11,213 bases of DNA. Origin: Actinomycetes bacterium (lineage in GTDB: Bacteria > Actinomycetota > Acidimicrobiia > Acidimicrobiales > RAAP-2). The DNA lies in the NCBI GenBank assembly GCA_021807655.1, contig JAKBCT010000024.1:1-11213 (forward strand), given 5' to 3'. Below are positions 1 through 8,079 of this stretch, piece by piece. Position 1 is the first letter of the stretch, and each line of letters starts with the position of its first letter. The translations under genes were made by a program, and so were the position numbers. The notes beneath the pieces are model-generated. The model saw only the letters and a list, made by a program, of their open reading frames with translations, made no database searches and was not told where the DNA came from.

Positions 1-239
1 GTGGACCAGGTAGACGGCGACGTCGACGTCGGCCAGCGCCGCTTCGAGTGGCCCGCCCACTGACCCCGCCACGATCTCGACCTCGCCGCGCCACGGCGCG
101 CGATCGAGTTTGGCCGGCGTTCGCACGAGGCAGCGCACGCGGTGCGCGTCGGCGAGGAGCCGCGGGACGAGTCGGCCGCCGACGTAGCCGGTGGCGCCGG
201 TGACCAGTACTCGGCCGGCGGTTCGCCCTCTCGGCGCAT
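1..239 (-). CDS. NAD(P)-binding epimerase/reductase (atypical SDR), N-terminal part, runs off left edge
   Basis: The frame reading leftward from about 210 encodes VLVTGATGYVGGRLVPRLL, the first beta strand and Gly-rich dinucleotide loop (GATGYVGG) of extended/atypical short-chain dehydrogenases. Further on come a basic patch (RVRCLVRTPAKLD), which in this family often selects NADP(H), and the strand DVAVYLVH. It resembles the NAD(P)H-binding epimerase/NmrA-like group; the substrate cannot be told from some 75 residues. It lies directly downstream of serC on the same strand, so it may share its transcript. The start is a problem: between the in-frame stop at 301-303 and the Gly-rich motif there is no in-frame ATG, GTG or TTG. 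The ATG at 237-239 is one frame off, and the only in-frame near-start upstream is CTG at 286-288, inside serC. The right boundary given here is therefore nominal. Family assignment is secure; exact function and start are not. Confidence 0.72.
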   Translation of the reverse strand, partial: MRREGEPPAEYWSPAPPATSAADSSRGSSPTRTACAASCERRPNSIARRGAARSRSWRGQWAGHSKRRWPTSTSPSTWS

Positions 240-251
240 CGACCGCGATGG

Positions 252-1410
<1,159 letters not shown>

Positions 1411-2613
1411 ATGGGCGCGCGCGTCAGCGACCGATTGAGGGGCCTGGCGCCCAGTGCCACGCTCGCCGTCGACGCCAAAGCGAAGTCGCTCAAGGCCGCC
1501 GGTGAACCCGTCATCGTCTACGGGGCGGGCGAACCCGACTTTCCAACACCCGAGCACATCGTTGCGGCCGCCGCCGCGGCGTGCTTCGACCCGGTGAACT
1601 ACAAGTACACCCCGACCGCCGGACTGCCCGAGTTGCGCGACGCGATCGTTGCGAAGACCCGTCGTGACTCGGGTCTCGAGGTCGCCGCCACACAGGTCCT
1701 GGTGACCAATGGTGGCAAGCACGCCATCGCGACGGCGTTCGCCACACTGTTGGATCCGGGTGACGAGGTGTTGATCCCGGCGCCCTACTGGACGACCTAC
1801 CCCGAATCGGTCTACCTCGCCGGTGCCACGCCCGTGGCGGTGATGACGAGTGAGTCCCATGGTTTTCGAGTGACCGTTGAGGATCTTGAGCGGCACCGTA
1901 CCGACAAGACCAAACTGCTCGTCTTCGTCTCCCCGTCGAACCCCACCGGCGCCGTCGTCGCGCCCCAGGACGTGGCGGCGATCGGCCGCTGGGCCGCGGA
2001 GCACGACCTGTGGGTGCTGTGCGACGAAATCTACGAGCACCTGGTCTACGGCGACGCGCGCCACGTGTCGATGCCGGTCGTCGCGCCGGAGCTGGGTGAC
2101 CGCTGGGTGATCGTGAACGGCGTCGCGAAGACGTACGCGATGACCGGCTGGCGCGTCGGCTGGATGATGGGTCCACCCGACGTCGTCAACGCCGCCGTCA
2201 ACTACCAGAGCCAGACGACGTCGAACATCTCCAACATCTCCCAACGCGCCGCGATCGCGGCCCTGACCGGCGACCTCGCCGCGGTGGCGGCCATGCGAAG
2301 CGCCTTCGATCGCCGACGTCAGACGATGGTCGCGATGCTGAACGGCATTGACGGGGTCACGTGCGCCGAGCCCGAAGGAGCGTTCTACTGCTTCGCGAAC
2401 GTCGAAGGACTGCTCGGACGCACCCTGGCCGGACGCGTCGCGCACAGTTCCGCCGAGCTCGCCGAGCAGTTGCTCGAGACGATCAAGATCGCGGTCGTAC
2501 CCGGTGAAGCATTCGGCTCGCCGGGCTACTTTCGACTGAGCTACGCCCTCGGTGACGACGACCTGGTTGAGGGACTGAACCGGCTCGGTGCGTTGGTAAA
2601 GGCGGGCGCGTGA
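1411..2613 (+). CDS. aspC: Aspartate aminotransferase (class I/II PLP aminotransferase, Ib-like)
   Basis: Predicted to transfer the amino group between aspartate and 2-oxoglutarate in the cytosol. The 400-residue product has the normal length and the full class I motif set: [11 protein letters not shown] near residues 37-47, N177 in SPSNPTG, D205 and Y208 in LCDEIYEH, the PLP lysine K240 in [17 protein letters not shown], and R375 in YFRLSYA, which binds the substrate alpha-carboxylate. K103 in VTNGGKHAI sits where Ib enzymes of the Thermus type carry a lysine for acidic side chains, and some of these also transaminate prephenate. ATG 1411 is chosen because GGAG at 1402-1405 lies five bases upstream; an in-frame GTG at 1405 is possible, and a longer open frame reaches back through serC but has no support. 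serA follows 35 bases downstream, so the two are probably one operon. The exact substrate is inferred. Confidence 0.9.
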   Translation: MGARVSDRLRGLAPSATLAVDAKAKSLKAAGEPVIVYGAGEPDFPTPEHIVAAAAAACFDPVNYKYTPTAGLPELRDAIVAKTRRDSGLEVAATQVLVTNGGKHAIATAFATLLDPGDEVLIPAPYWTTYPESVYLAGATPVAVMTSESHGFRVTVEDLERHRTDKTKLLVFVSPSNPTGAVVAPQDVAAIGRWAAEHDLWVLCDEIYEHLVYGDARHVSMPVVAPELGDRWVIVNGVAKTYAMTGWRVGWMMGPPDVVNAAVNYQSQTTSNISNISQRAAIAALTGDLAAVAAMRSAFDRRRQTMVAMLNGIDGVTCAEPEGAFYCFANVEGLLGRTLAGRVAHSSAELAEQLLETIKIAVVPGEAFGSPGYFRLSYALGDDDLVEGLNRLGALVKAGA

Positions 2614-2648
2614 CGCTCGTCGCGACGAGAAACGACGAAAGGTGAACC

Positions 2649-4223
2649 GTGGCACGCGTATTGGTAACTGAGGAGATCGCTCCGTCGGGGCTCCAGGCAC
2701 TTCGAGACGCCGGTCACGAGGTCGACGTCAGGCTCGGCCTGTCGCCGAGCGAACTGATCGACGCGGTGGCCGGTGCGAACGCCCTGATCATTCGGTCGGC
2801 GACCAACGTCGACGCCTCGACGCTCGAAGCCGCCCGCGACCTGGTCGTCGTGGGTCGAGCGGGTATCGGACTCGACAACGTCGACGTCGCCCGCGCGACC
2901 GAGCTGGGCGTGATGGTGGTCAACGCGCCGCAGTCGAACATCCTCTCGGCCGCGGAACAGACGATGGCGTTGCTGCTCGCCCAGGCCCGTAACGTCCCCC
3001 AGGCGCACGCCGCCCTGAAGGCCGGCAAGTGGGAGCGCTCGAAGTGGGAGGGCGTCGAGCTCTACGCCAAAACCCTCGGGATCGTTGGGCTCGGCAAGAT
3101 CGGCGCGCTGGTCGCCCAGCGCGCGCTGGCCTTTGGCATGCGCATCGTGGCCTACGATCCCTACATCTCCGAGGACCGGGCCCGTCACATGGGCGTGGAG
3201 TTGATGGACCTCGATCACCTGCTCGCCCAGAGTGACTTCATCACCGTCCACCTGCCCAAGAACAAGGAGACGCTGAACCTGCTCGACGCCGCCGCACTCG
3301 CCAAGGCCAAAGTCGGCGTGCGAATCGTCAACGCGGCTCGCGGCGGCATCTTGAACGAAGACGACCTCGCGGCCGCCATCCGCTCGGGGCACGTGCAGGG
3401 TGCCGCCCTCGACGTGTTCGCCAAGGAGCCCACGACCGAATCACCACTGTTCGAATTGCCCTCGGTCGTCGTCGTGCCCCACCTCGGTGCCTCGACTACC
3501 GAAGCCCAGGACAAGGCGGGGGTCACGATCGCCGAGCAGGTGCTCCTGGCGCTGGCGGGGGACTTCGTGCCGTTCGCCGTGAACGTGTCGGCGGGCGAGG
3601 TATCGAACGTCGTGCGGCCATTCATGGGGCTCGCCGAGGTCCTCGGACGATTCATCGGGGGACTCCTGGATGGCAACCCCGCTGACCTTGAGGTGATCTT
3701 CCAGGGTGAGCTCGCCGGCGCCGGCACCAAGATCCTGACGTTGTGCGCGCTCAAGGGTTTGCTCAGCGCCACGGGTCATGACGGGGCGTCCTTCGTCAAC
3801 GCACCCCAAATGGCCGCGGATCACGGCCTCGCGTGGGGCGAGGTGTCCACGGTCGAGTCACCGGAGTACGTGAACCTCATCACCGTTCGATCGGGCGATC
3901 ACGCGGTGTCGGGCACGCTCATGACGATTGGCACGCGCCTCGAGACGCGCATCGTCACCGTGGACGGCCACAGTGTCGAGATACCGCCCGCGGCGACGAT
4001 GCTGGTGGTTCACAACGACGATCGCCCCGGCATGATCGGCCACGTCGGCTTGGCTCTTGGCGAGGCGAACGTTTCGATCTCGTCGATGGCCGTCGGACCG
4101 GACCCGTCGACTAAGACGGCCCTTATGGTCTTGTCAACCTCGACGCCGACGCCACCGGCCGTCATCGAGCGGCTCCGCGCCACCGACGGCATTAAGGACA
4201 TCCATCTGATCACGCTGCGCTAA
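2649..4223 (+). CDS. serA: D-3-phosphoglycerate dehydrogenase, long form with ACT domain
   Basis: SerA oxidises 3-phosphoglycerate to 3-phosphohydroxypyruvate with NAD, the committed step of serine synthesis, and supplies the substrate of SerC encoded just upstream on the other strand. The 524 residues show the long architecture: a split substrate domain (about 1-97 and 287-308), a Rossmann domain with the GLGKIG motif at 147-152, the intervening allosteric domain at about 310-445, and a C-terminal ACT domain starting near MLVVHNDDRPGMIG at 451. Catalytic residues are R231 in NAARGGI, E260 in FAKEP and H278 in PHLGAS. ACT domains in this family bind serine and give feedback inhibition. The start is GTG 2649, with AAAGG at 2638-2642 as ribosome-binding site; the following MARVLVTEEIAPSGL is the expected N terminus. 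Intact. Confidence 0.97.
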   Translation: MARVLVTEEIAPSGLQALRDAGHEVDVRLGLSPSELIDAVAGANALIIRSATNVDASTLEAARDLVVVGRAGIGLDNVDVARATELGVMVVNAPQSNILSAAEQTMALLLAQARNVPQAHAALKAGKWERSKWEGVELYAKTLGIVGLGKIGALVAQRALAFGMRIVAYDPYISEDRARHMGVELMDLDHLLAQSDFITVHLPKNKETLNLLDAAALAKAKVGVRIVNAARGGILNEDDLAAAIRSGHVQGAALDVFAKEPTTESPLFELPSVVVVPHLGASTTEAQDKAGVTIAEQVLLALAGDFVPFAVNVSAGEVSNVVRPFMGLAEVLGRFIGGLLDGNPADLEVIFQGELAGAGTKILTLCALKGLLSATGHDGASFVNAPQMAADHGLAWGEVSTVESPEYVNLITVRSGDHAVSGTLMTIGTRLETRIVTVDGHSVEIPPAATMLVVHNDDRPGMIGHVGLALGEANVSISSMAVGPDPSTKTALMVLSTSTPTPPAVIERLRATDGIKDIHLITLR

Positions 4224-4257
4224 CGCGGGTGATCAGTTAGGAGAAGTAGCTGATCAC
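4206..4257. terminator. Three-arm inverted repeat between convergent serA and aldo/keto reductase genes
   Basis: CTGATCAC occurs at 4206-4213 and again at 4250-4257, and its exact reverse complement GTGATCAG lies between them at 4229-4236. The middle arm can pair with either outer arm, giving two mutually exclusive 8-bp stems with loops of 15 and 13 bases. The element spans the 3' ends of both genes, whose stop codons are 13 bases apart. There is no T tract, so this is at most a terminator-like structure serving the two convergent transcripts. The outer arms are within coding sequence (serA IleThrLeu end; reductase C terminus). Confidence 0.5.
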
Positions 4258-5220
4258 GTCGATGCGTTCCATGACCTCGTCGCTCAGCAACGCCATGACG
4301 TCCAGGGCCGTCATGTTCTCGCGCACCTGGGCCGCCGAGGACGCGCCGGTGATGACCGTCGAGACGTTGGGGTTCTTCGCGCACCACGCGAGCGAGAGCT
4401 GGGTCAGCGTTACGTCGAGCTCGTCCGCGATCACCTTGAGCTCGGCGACCTTGCGATTACGCCCCTCGTCGGTCAACTGCCCCCGCAACCACTCGTAGCC
4501 CGGTAGCGTCGCGCGCGAGCCCTCCGGCACGCCGTTCAGGTACTTGCCAGTCAAGAGGCCCGACGCGAGCGGTGACCAAATTGTCGTGCCCAGGCCGATG
4601 TCCTCGTAGAGGCGGCGGTACTCCTTTTCCACGCGGTCGCGCCAGAGGATGTTGTACTGCGGCTGTTCCATCTGGGGCTTGTGGAGGTGGTGGCGGTCGG
4701 CAATGTCGTAGGCCGCGCGAATCTCGTCGGCGCCCCACTCGGAGGTGCCCCAGTAGAGGGCCTTGCCCTGACTCACCATGTCGCTCATGGCCCAGACCGT
4801 CTCTTCGATCGGCGTGTTGGGATCGGGTCGGTGGCAGAACACGAGGTCAACGAAGTCCAGTCCCAGGCGCTCGAGCGACGCGTCGATCGCCTGGCTGAGG
4901 TACTTGCGATTCAGGGTGTTTCGCATGTTGGGAGCGTCATAGAGGCCCCAGAAGAGCTTGGTGGACACGACGTACTCGTGTCGCTTCCAGCCCAACTCTC
5001 GAAAGGCGGCTCCCATGACTCGTTCCGACTCGCCAGCGGCGTACGCCTCGGCGTTGTCAAAGAAGTTAACCCCGGCCTCTTTCGCGGCGGCGAGACACTC
5101 CGCGGCCTCCTGGGCCGTTTGAATCTGGTCCCGGTTGGCGAAGGTGACCCAACTGCCAAATGACAAGACGCTGACCTTCAGGCCGGAACGTCCTAGTCGC
5201 CGATACTCCATTGCCGACAC
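4237..5220 (-). CDS. Aldo/keto reductase, Kv-beta/YghZ-like
   Basis: An NADP(H)-dependent (beta/alpha)8-barrel oxidoreductase, predicted cytosolic; the carbonyl substrate is unknown. The 327 residues carry the catalytic tetrad D55, Y60, K88 and H130 ([33 protein letters not shown]). Further on are [24 protein letters not shown] and, near the C terminus, [18 protein letters not shown], which binds the cofactor phosphate. The pattern is that of the potassium-channel beta-subunit-like reductases, which in bacteria act as soluble aldehyde reductases. The start is taken as GTG at 5218-5220 because a perfect AAGGAGG ends five bases upstream; the ATG at 5209-5211 would be 14 bases away. A small membrane-protein gene ends 16 bases upstream on the same strand, so the two are likely cotranscribed, with the SD of this gene filling the gap. 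The family call is firm, the substrate open. Confidence 0.92.
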   Translation of the reverse strand: MSAMEYRRLGRSGLKVSVLSFGSWVTFANRDQIQTAQEAAECLAAAKEAGVNFFDNAEAYAAGESERVMGAAFRELGWKRHEYVVSTKLFWGLYDAPNMRNTLNRKYLSQAIDASLERLGLDFVDLVFCHRPDPNTPIEETVWAMSDMVSQGKALYWGTSEWGADEIRAAYDIADRHHLHKPQMEQPQYNILWRDRVEKEYRRLYEDIGLGTTIWSPLASGLLTGKYLNGVPEGSRATLPGYEWLRGQLTDEGRNRKVAELKVIADELDVTLTQLSLAWCAKNPNVSTVITGASSAAQVRENMTALDVMALLSDEVMERIDVISYFS

Positions 5221-5236
5221 GATTGCCTCCTTGGGC

Positions 5237-5371
5237 CTACGACGCGGGGTTGGGTGGGACCGTCGGCCACTCGTCGTACGACACCGCGTCGATTGACCGG
5301 CCCCGCGAAAAGAGCACGATGACACCGCCGACAACGGCGATGATGGCCACGACGGCGACGATCTTGACCAT
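5237..5371 (-). CDS. Small single-span membrane protein, 44 residues
   Basis: The frame encodes [20 protein letters not shown] followed by [24 protein letters not shown]. Residues 3-20 form one hydrophobic helix, bracketed by K3 at the N side and an Arg pair (SRGR) on the C side. The charge pattern alone does not fix orientation firmly. The polar tail with [11 protein letters not shown] is proline-rich and has the look of a conserved short motif. I do not recognise a named family. The stop codon lies 16 bases before the reductase start, with that gene's strong SD in between, which supports a real gene in an operon. The start is uncertain: ATG 5369-5371 has a weak upstream GCGAG; a GTG or TTG a few codons upstream would add up to six residues. 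A minus-strand TAACCT at 5397-5402 could be its -10 box. No enzymatic function can be proposed. Confidence 0.6.
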   Translation of the reverse strand: MVKIVAVVAIIAVVGGVIVLFSRGRSIDAVSYDEWPTVPPNPAS

Positions 5372-5391
5372 GGCTCGCAAGGTTCCCACGC

Positions 5392-5431
5392 TTGACAGGT
5401 TAGCGGCGGCCTGGACAGGCGAGCGACGACA
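5392..5431. repeat. 20-bp imperfect tandem repeat at the leuA promoter
   Basis: Units 5392-5411 and 5412-5431 match at 14 of 20 positions (hand alignment), sharing GACAGG, then AGCG, CG and C at the same offsets. The first unit begins TTGACA and the second TGGACA, so each starts with a -35-like hexamer; only the second is correctly placed for the -10 box at 5434. The 20-base period is about two helical turns, so both units would face the same side of the DNA, as expected of paired protein-binding sites. Function is inferred. Confidence 0.5.
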
Positions 5432-5445
5432 TGTAGACTGGGCCC
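5412..5445 (+). promoter_or_regulatory. leuA promoter driving a leaderless leader-peptide transcript
   Basis: A -35 hexamer TGGACA at 5412-5417 and a -10 hexamer TAGACT at 5434-5439 are separated by 16 bases. Six bases then lead to the ATG of the leader peptide at 5446, exactly where transcription would be expected to start. The peptide has no Shine-Dalgarno sequence, consistent with a leaderless mRNA. The assignment rests on sequence match and spacing. Confidence 0.65.
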
Positions 5446-5484
5446 ATGAGCATCGCAAACGCCACCGAGCTGCTGCTGCACTAG
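5446..5484 (+). CDS. leuL: leuA leader peptide (leucine attenuator), 12 residues
   Basis: The short frame reads [12 protein letters not shown] then TAG. Three consecutive CTG leucine codons (5470-5478) just before the stop are the regulatory run typical of ribosome-mediated attenuation: scarcity of charged leucyl-tRNA stalls the ribosome there. It begins six bases after a good -10 box and has no ribosome-binding site, so it is probably translated from a leaderless transcript. It is followed by a GC hairpin that starts on the last base of the stop codon, then an intrinsic terminator, then leuA. A leucine-codon leader before a leucine biosynthetic gene in this order is strong evidence despite the tiny size. 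The symbol leuL is used by analogy with enterobacterial leader peptides and does not imply homology. Confidence 0.82.
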   Translation: MSIANATELLLH

Positions 5485-5503
5485 GGCGGGCTCACGCCCG
5501 CCC
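5484..5503 (+). promoter_or_regulatory. Leader hairpin of the leuA attenuator
   Basis: GGGCGGGC (5484-5491) and GCCCGCCC (5496-5503) form a perfect 8-bp, nearly all-GC stem with the 4-base loop TCAC. The 5' arm starts on the last base of the leader-peptide stop codon, so a ribosome finishing the peptide would cover or melt it, while one stalled on the first leucine codons would leave it free. Five bases of the 5' arm (5486-5490) could instead pair with 5510-5514 inside the terminator stem, and 5497-5501 with 5519-5523. These are candidate antitermination pairings, weaker than the local hairpin. Confidence 0.7.
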
Positions 5504-5507
5504 GACG

Positions 5508-5531
5508 CCCCCGCATCCGCGGGGGTTTTTT
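5508..5531 (+). terminator. Intrinsic terminator of the leuA attenuator
   Basis: CCCCCGC (5508-5514) pairs perfectly with GCGGGGG (5519-5525) around the loop ATCC and is followed at once by six T (5526-5531), then GTTT. This is a textbook factor-independent terminator. Its place between the leader peptide and leuA, 28 bases before the leuA start, makes it the regulated stop of an attenuator rather than the end of a gene. Predicted behaviour: terminates when leucine is plentiful, reads through when leucyl-tRNA is scarce. Confidence 0.9.
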
Positions 5532-5558
5532 GTTTCTCGTTTGCTAGAGGAGATGACG

Positions 5559-7241
5559 ATGACCTCGTATGGGAACCCCCAGCAGTCCAGTTCGATGCCC
5601 TTCGCCAAGTATCGCCCGGTGGTGCCGGTCGACCTGGTTGATCGAACGTGGCCCGATCGTCGCCTGACCACGGCACCGCGTTGGTGCAGCGTTGACCTTC
5701 GCGACGGTAATCAGGCCCTGATCGATCCGATGGACCTCGAACGCAAGGGAGCGATGTTCGCCGAACTCGTGCGCATCGGCTTCAAGGAGATCGAGGTGGG
5801 TTTTCCGGCGGCGTCCCAACCCGATTTCGACTTCGTGCGTCACATCATCGAGGGTGGACTGATTCCCGAGGACGTGACTATCCAGGTGCTGACCCAGTGC
5901 CGAGACGATCTCATCACTCGTACCTACGAGGCGCTCCACGGCGTACGCCGAGCGATCGTTCACTTCTACAACTCCACCTCCACCCTGCAGCGTCGCGTCG
6001 TCTTCGGCCTCGACCAGGCCGGCATCACGGAGATCGCGTTGCGGGCCGCGCATCGGTGCCGATCCCTCGAAGCGACGTCGCCGCAGAGTGAGTTCGTCTA
6101 CGAATACTCGCCGGAGAGCTTTACCGGCACCGAGTTGCCGTTCGCCGTGGACATCGTGAACGCGGTGATGGTGGTCATCGACCCAACGCCGGAGCGCCCG
6201 CTCATCGTCAACCTGCCGGCGACCGTTGAGATGTACACCCCCAATCTCTACGCCGACGCCATCGAGTGGTTCAACCGTCACGTTGATCGTCGCGACGCGG
6301 TCGTGCTGTCGCTGCATCCTCACAACGACCGCGGTACCGCCGTCGCCGCGGCGGAGTTGGGTGTGCTCGCGGGTGCGGATCGCGTCGAAGGAACGCTCTT
6401 TGGCAACGGCGAACGCACGGGCAACGTCGACGTGGTGACCCTGGCGCTCAACCTCTTCTCGCAGGGTGTTGATCCCGAACTTGATCTCAGCGACATCGAT
6501 CGCGTTCGCCACGTCGCCGAATACGCCAACCGGCTCCCGATTCACCCGCGCCACCCCTACGTTGGCGAACTGGTCTACACCGCGTTCTCGGGCTCTCACC
6601 AGGACGCCATCAAGAAGGGCATGTCGGCGATCGGCGACCAGTACCAGTACTGGGACGTTCCCTATTTGCCCATCGATCCCAAGCACACCGGGAGAACCTA
6701 CGAAGCCATCATTCGGGTGAACTCCCAGTCGGGCAAGGGGGGTGTCGCCTACGTACTCAGCGCCGAGCACGGGCTGGACCTGCCACGCTCCATGCAGGTG
6801 GAGTTCTCCAGGCAGGTTCAAGCGCTCACCGAGGAGTCGGGAACCGAGATCTCGCCGGCCGAGATCTGGGAGGTCTTTACCACGACGTACCGGCCCGAAA
6901 GTCCGGCCTTGCAGTTGCTCTCGAGCGAGGTGAGCGCCGACCACCAGCACACGAGGATCTTCGCGCAGTTGATGGTTGACGGTCAGCACGTGACGCTCAA
7001 GGGCGACGGCAACGGCCCGATCGATGCGCTGATGAACGGATTGCGCAGCGAACTCGGGATTGGTTTTCGCGTGCGTGACTACCACGAGCACGCGCTGACG
7101 GCCGGCGCCGAAGCCTCGGCGGTCGCCTACGTCGAAGCCGAGGACGCCGACGGCGCGACGTGGTGGGGCGTGGGCATGAGCTCATCGATTCTCGACGCCT
7201 CGCTCGAGGCGGTTATTTCGGCGGCCAATCGACGTCGTTGA
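5559..7241 (+). CDS. leuA: 2-isopropylmalate synthase, long (type 2) form
   Basis: LeuA condenses acetyl-CoA with 2-oxoisovalerate to give 2-isopropylmalate, the first committed step of leucine synthesis, in the cytosol. The 560-residue product is the long form found in actinobacteria and fungi. The N-terminal signature [20 protein letters not shown] leads to the HMGL-like TIM barrel with catalytic R48 and metal ligand D49 (DLRDGNQ), H253 and H255 (LHPHNDRGT) and N289 in [10 protein letters not shown]. The C-terminal regulatory domain from about 435 onward ends [19 protein letters not shown], the leucine-binding module responsible for feedback inhibition in this family. ATG 5559 is chosen because AGAGGAG ends at 5552, six bases upstream; the in-frame ATG 5553 directly abuts that site, and the longer upstream frame crosses the attenuator. 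Expression is predicted to be controlled by the leader upstream. No other leu gene is in view. Confidence 0.97.
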   Translation: MTSYGNPQQSSSMPFAKYRPVVPVDLVDRTWPDRRLTTAPRWCSVDLRDGNQALIDPMDLERKGAMFAELVRIGFKEIEVGFPAASQPDFDFVRHIIEGGLIPEDVTIQVLTQCRDDLITRTYEALHGVRRAIVHFYNSTSTLQRRVVFGLDQAGITEIALRAAHRCRSLEATSPQSEFVYEYSPESFTGTELPFAVDIVNAVMVVIDPTPERPLIVNLPATVEMYTPNLYADAIEWFNRHVDRRDAVVLSLHPHNDRGTAVAAAELGVLAGADRVEGTLFGNGERTGNVDVVTLALNLFSQGVDPELDLSDIDRVRHVAEYANRLPIHPRHPYVGELVYTAFSGSHQDAIKKGMSAIGDQYQYWDVPYLPIDPKHTGRTYEAIIRVNSQSGKGGVAYVLSAEHGLDLPRSMQVEFSRQVQALTEESGTEISPAEIWEVFTTTYRPESPALQLLSSEVSADHQHTRIFAQLMVDGQHVTLKGDGNGPIDALMNGLRSELGIGFRVRDYHEHALTAGAEASAVAYVEAEDADGATWWGVGMSSSILDASLEAVISAANRRR

Positions 7242-7254
7242 GCCGATTCACCGG

Positions 7255-7266
7255 TACCCTTACGGG
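7255..7266 (+). promoter_or_regulatory. -10 box for a leaderless PQ-loop protein transcript
   Basis: TACCCT at 7255-7260 lies six bases before GTG 7267, the same spacing as at the leuA leader peptide. There is no Shine-Dalgarno sequence close to the start and no well-placed -35 element (a TTGAGC at 7238 is only 11 bases from the -10). The box fits the TANNNT pattern of leaderless actinobacterial promoters. Alternatively the gene is simply read through from leuA, 25 bases upstream. Confidence 0.4.
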
Positions 7267-7887
7267 GTGAACTTTCACGCACTCGCGGCCGACCTGGGAT
7301 GGTCGGCGGTGGGGGTGGGGCTCATCGGCACCACGGTGCAATGGCGTCGCGTGGTCGACCTAGGCGTCGAGGGCGTCTCGTTGGCCACCTGGCTGCTCTT
7401 CGTCTACATGGGTTGTTTCTGGATCAGTTACGGCGTTGGTGCGCACTCGTGGGCGGTGATCATGGGCAGCCTGATCGTGCTGCCGCTCCAGCTCGCAATC
7501 CTCGTGCGGCTGCGCCCGTGGCGCCACGGCGCCACGGTGTGGTGGGCCCTCTCCTTTTTCGCCGCGACCTGCGTCGCGCCGACGTTCTTCTGGGGGTGGG
7601 CCGGTGGCATCTACGGCACGGGCGTCGCCATGACGCTGACTCGCGCGCCGCAGCTGCTTGAACTGGTGCGGTACCGAGACGCGTCGGGCGTGTCGACGGG
7701 CTCCTGGGTGCTCGGTGCGATCGGATCGGTTTTGTGGGTGTCCTTCTACGACGGGGCCCATCTCTGGGCGCCACTCGTGGCTACCTCGGTGGCCGGCCTC
7801 GGCAATGTGTTGATCGCTGGCCTCGCGGCCTGGCGCCACGCTCAGTCGCGCCGTGATCTCATCCGCGACGAGATCTTTGCGGTTTGA
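7267..7887 (+). CDS. PQ-loop (SWEET-like) seven-span membrane protein
   Basis: The 206-residue product has about seven hydrophobic segments, near residues 9-25, 35-53, 62-82, 88-108, 113-130, 140-160 and 167-190. Two segments match the PQ-loop repeat: TTVQWRRVVDLGVEGVSLATW at 22-42, where VQ replaces PQ, and TRAPQLLELVRYRDASGVSTGSW with an intact PQ. Two triple-helix repeats joined by a linker helix is the 3+1+3 plan of eukaryotic SWEET transporters; typical bacterial SemiSWEETs have a single repeat of about 90 residues. The substrate is unknown: sugars, amino acids or none; PQ-loop proteins include cystine and lysine/arginine carriers. The start is GTG 7267, which fits the expected first helix and a leaderless promoter. 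It follows leuA by 25 bases, so it may also be read through from it. A 7-bp inverted repeat overlaps its stop codon. The family is fairly sure, the function not. Confidence 0.8.
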   Translation: MNFHALAADLGWSAVGVGLIGTTVQWRRVVDLGVEGVSLATWLLFVYMGCFWISYGVGAHSWAVIMGSLIVLPLQLAILVRLRPWRHGATVWWALSFFAATCVAPTFFWGWAGGIYGTGVAMTLTRAPQLLELVRYRDASGVSTGSWVLGAIGSVLWVSFYDGAHLWAPLVATSVAGLGNVLIAGLAAWRHAQSRRDLIRDEIFAV

Positions 7888-7905
7888 CCAATCGAGGCAT
7901 TGGTC
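7886..7905 (+). terminator. Terminator-like inverted repeat after the PQ-loop gene
   Basis: GACCAAT (7886-7892) and ATTGGTC (7899-7905) form a perfect 7-bp stem with a 6-base loop (CGAGGC); the stem begins inside the TGA stop codon. No T run follows, so this is a weak or factor-assisted terminator, or an mRNA 3'-end stabiliser. Confidence 0.5.
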
Positions 7906-8079
7906 GTGATGCCGTAGGACTCGCCCAGCAGCGGTAATTCGTTGGTCTTTTGGCACAGCGTTGCGCCGAGCGCACGCTGCCAACGGGTTCTCGCCGTCAT
8001 TTGGATGGCAATCGTGCGTCTGAGCGAGCCTTCTCACCGTGAAGCAAGATGTAGGGCACGACGCGATGAGGAGACCACG

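Noticed and set aside
5392..5397. TTGACA as the leuA -35 element
   Set aside because: No -10 hexamer lies 16-18 bases downstream of it; TGGACA at 5412 is correctly spaced to TAGACT.
5553..5555. ATG 5553 as leuA start, and a longer leuA frame beginning at 5211
   Set aside because: ATG 5553 abuts the SD with zero spacing, while 5559 has six bases; the longer frame would translate through the promoter, leader and terminator.
5544..7091. 515-codon open frame on the minus strand opposite leuA
   Set aside because: Composition is His/Arg/Val/Asp-rich with no motif, as expected for the complement of a high-GC gene; the plus strand encodes a complete LeuA.
7951..7964. Sigma-54-like TGGCAC...TTGC
   Set aside because: The spacer is four bases instead of five, and sigma-54 is generally absent from Actinobacteria.
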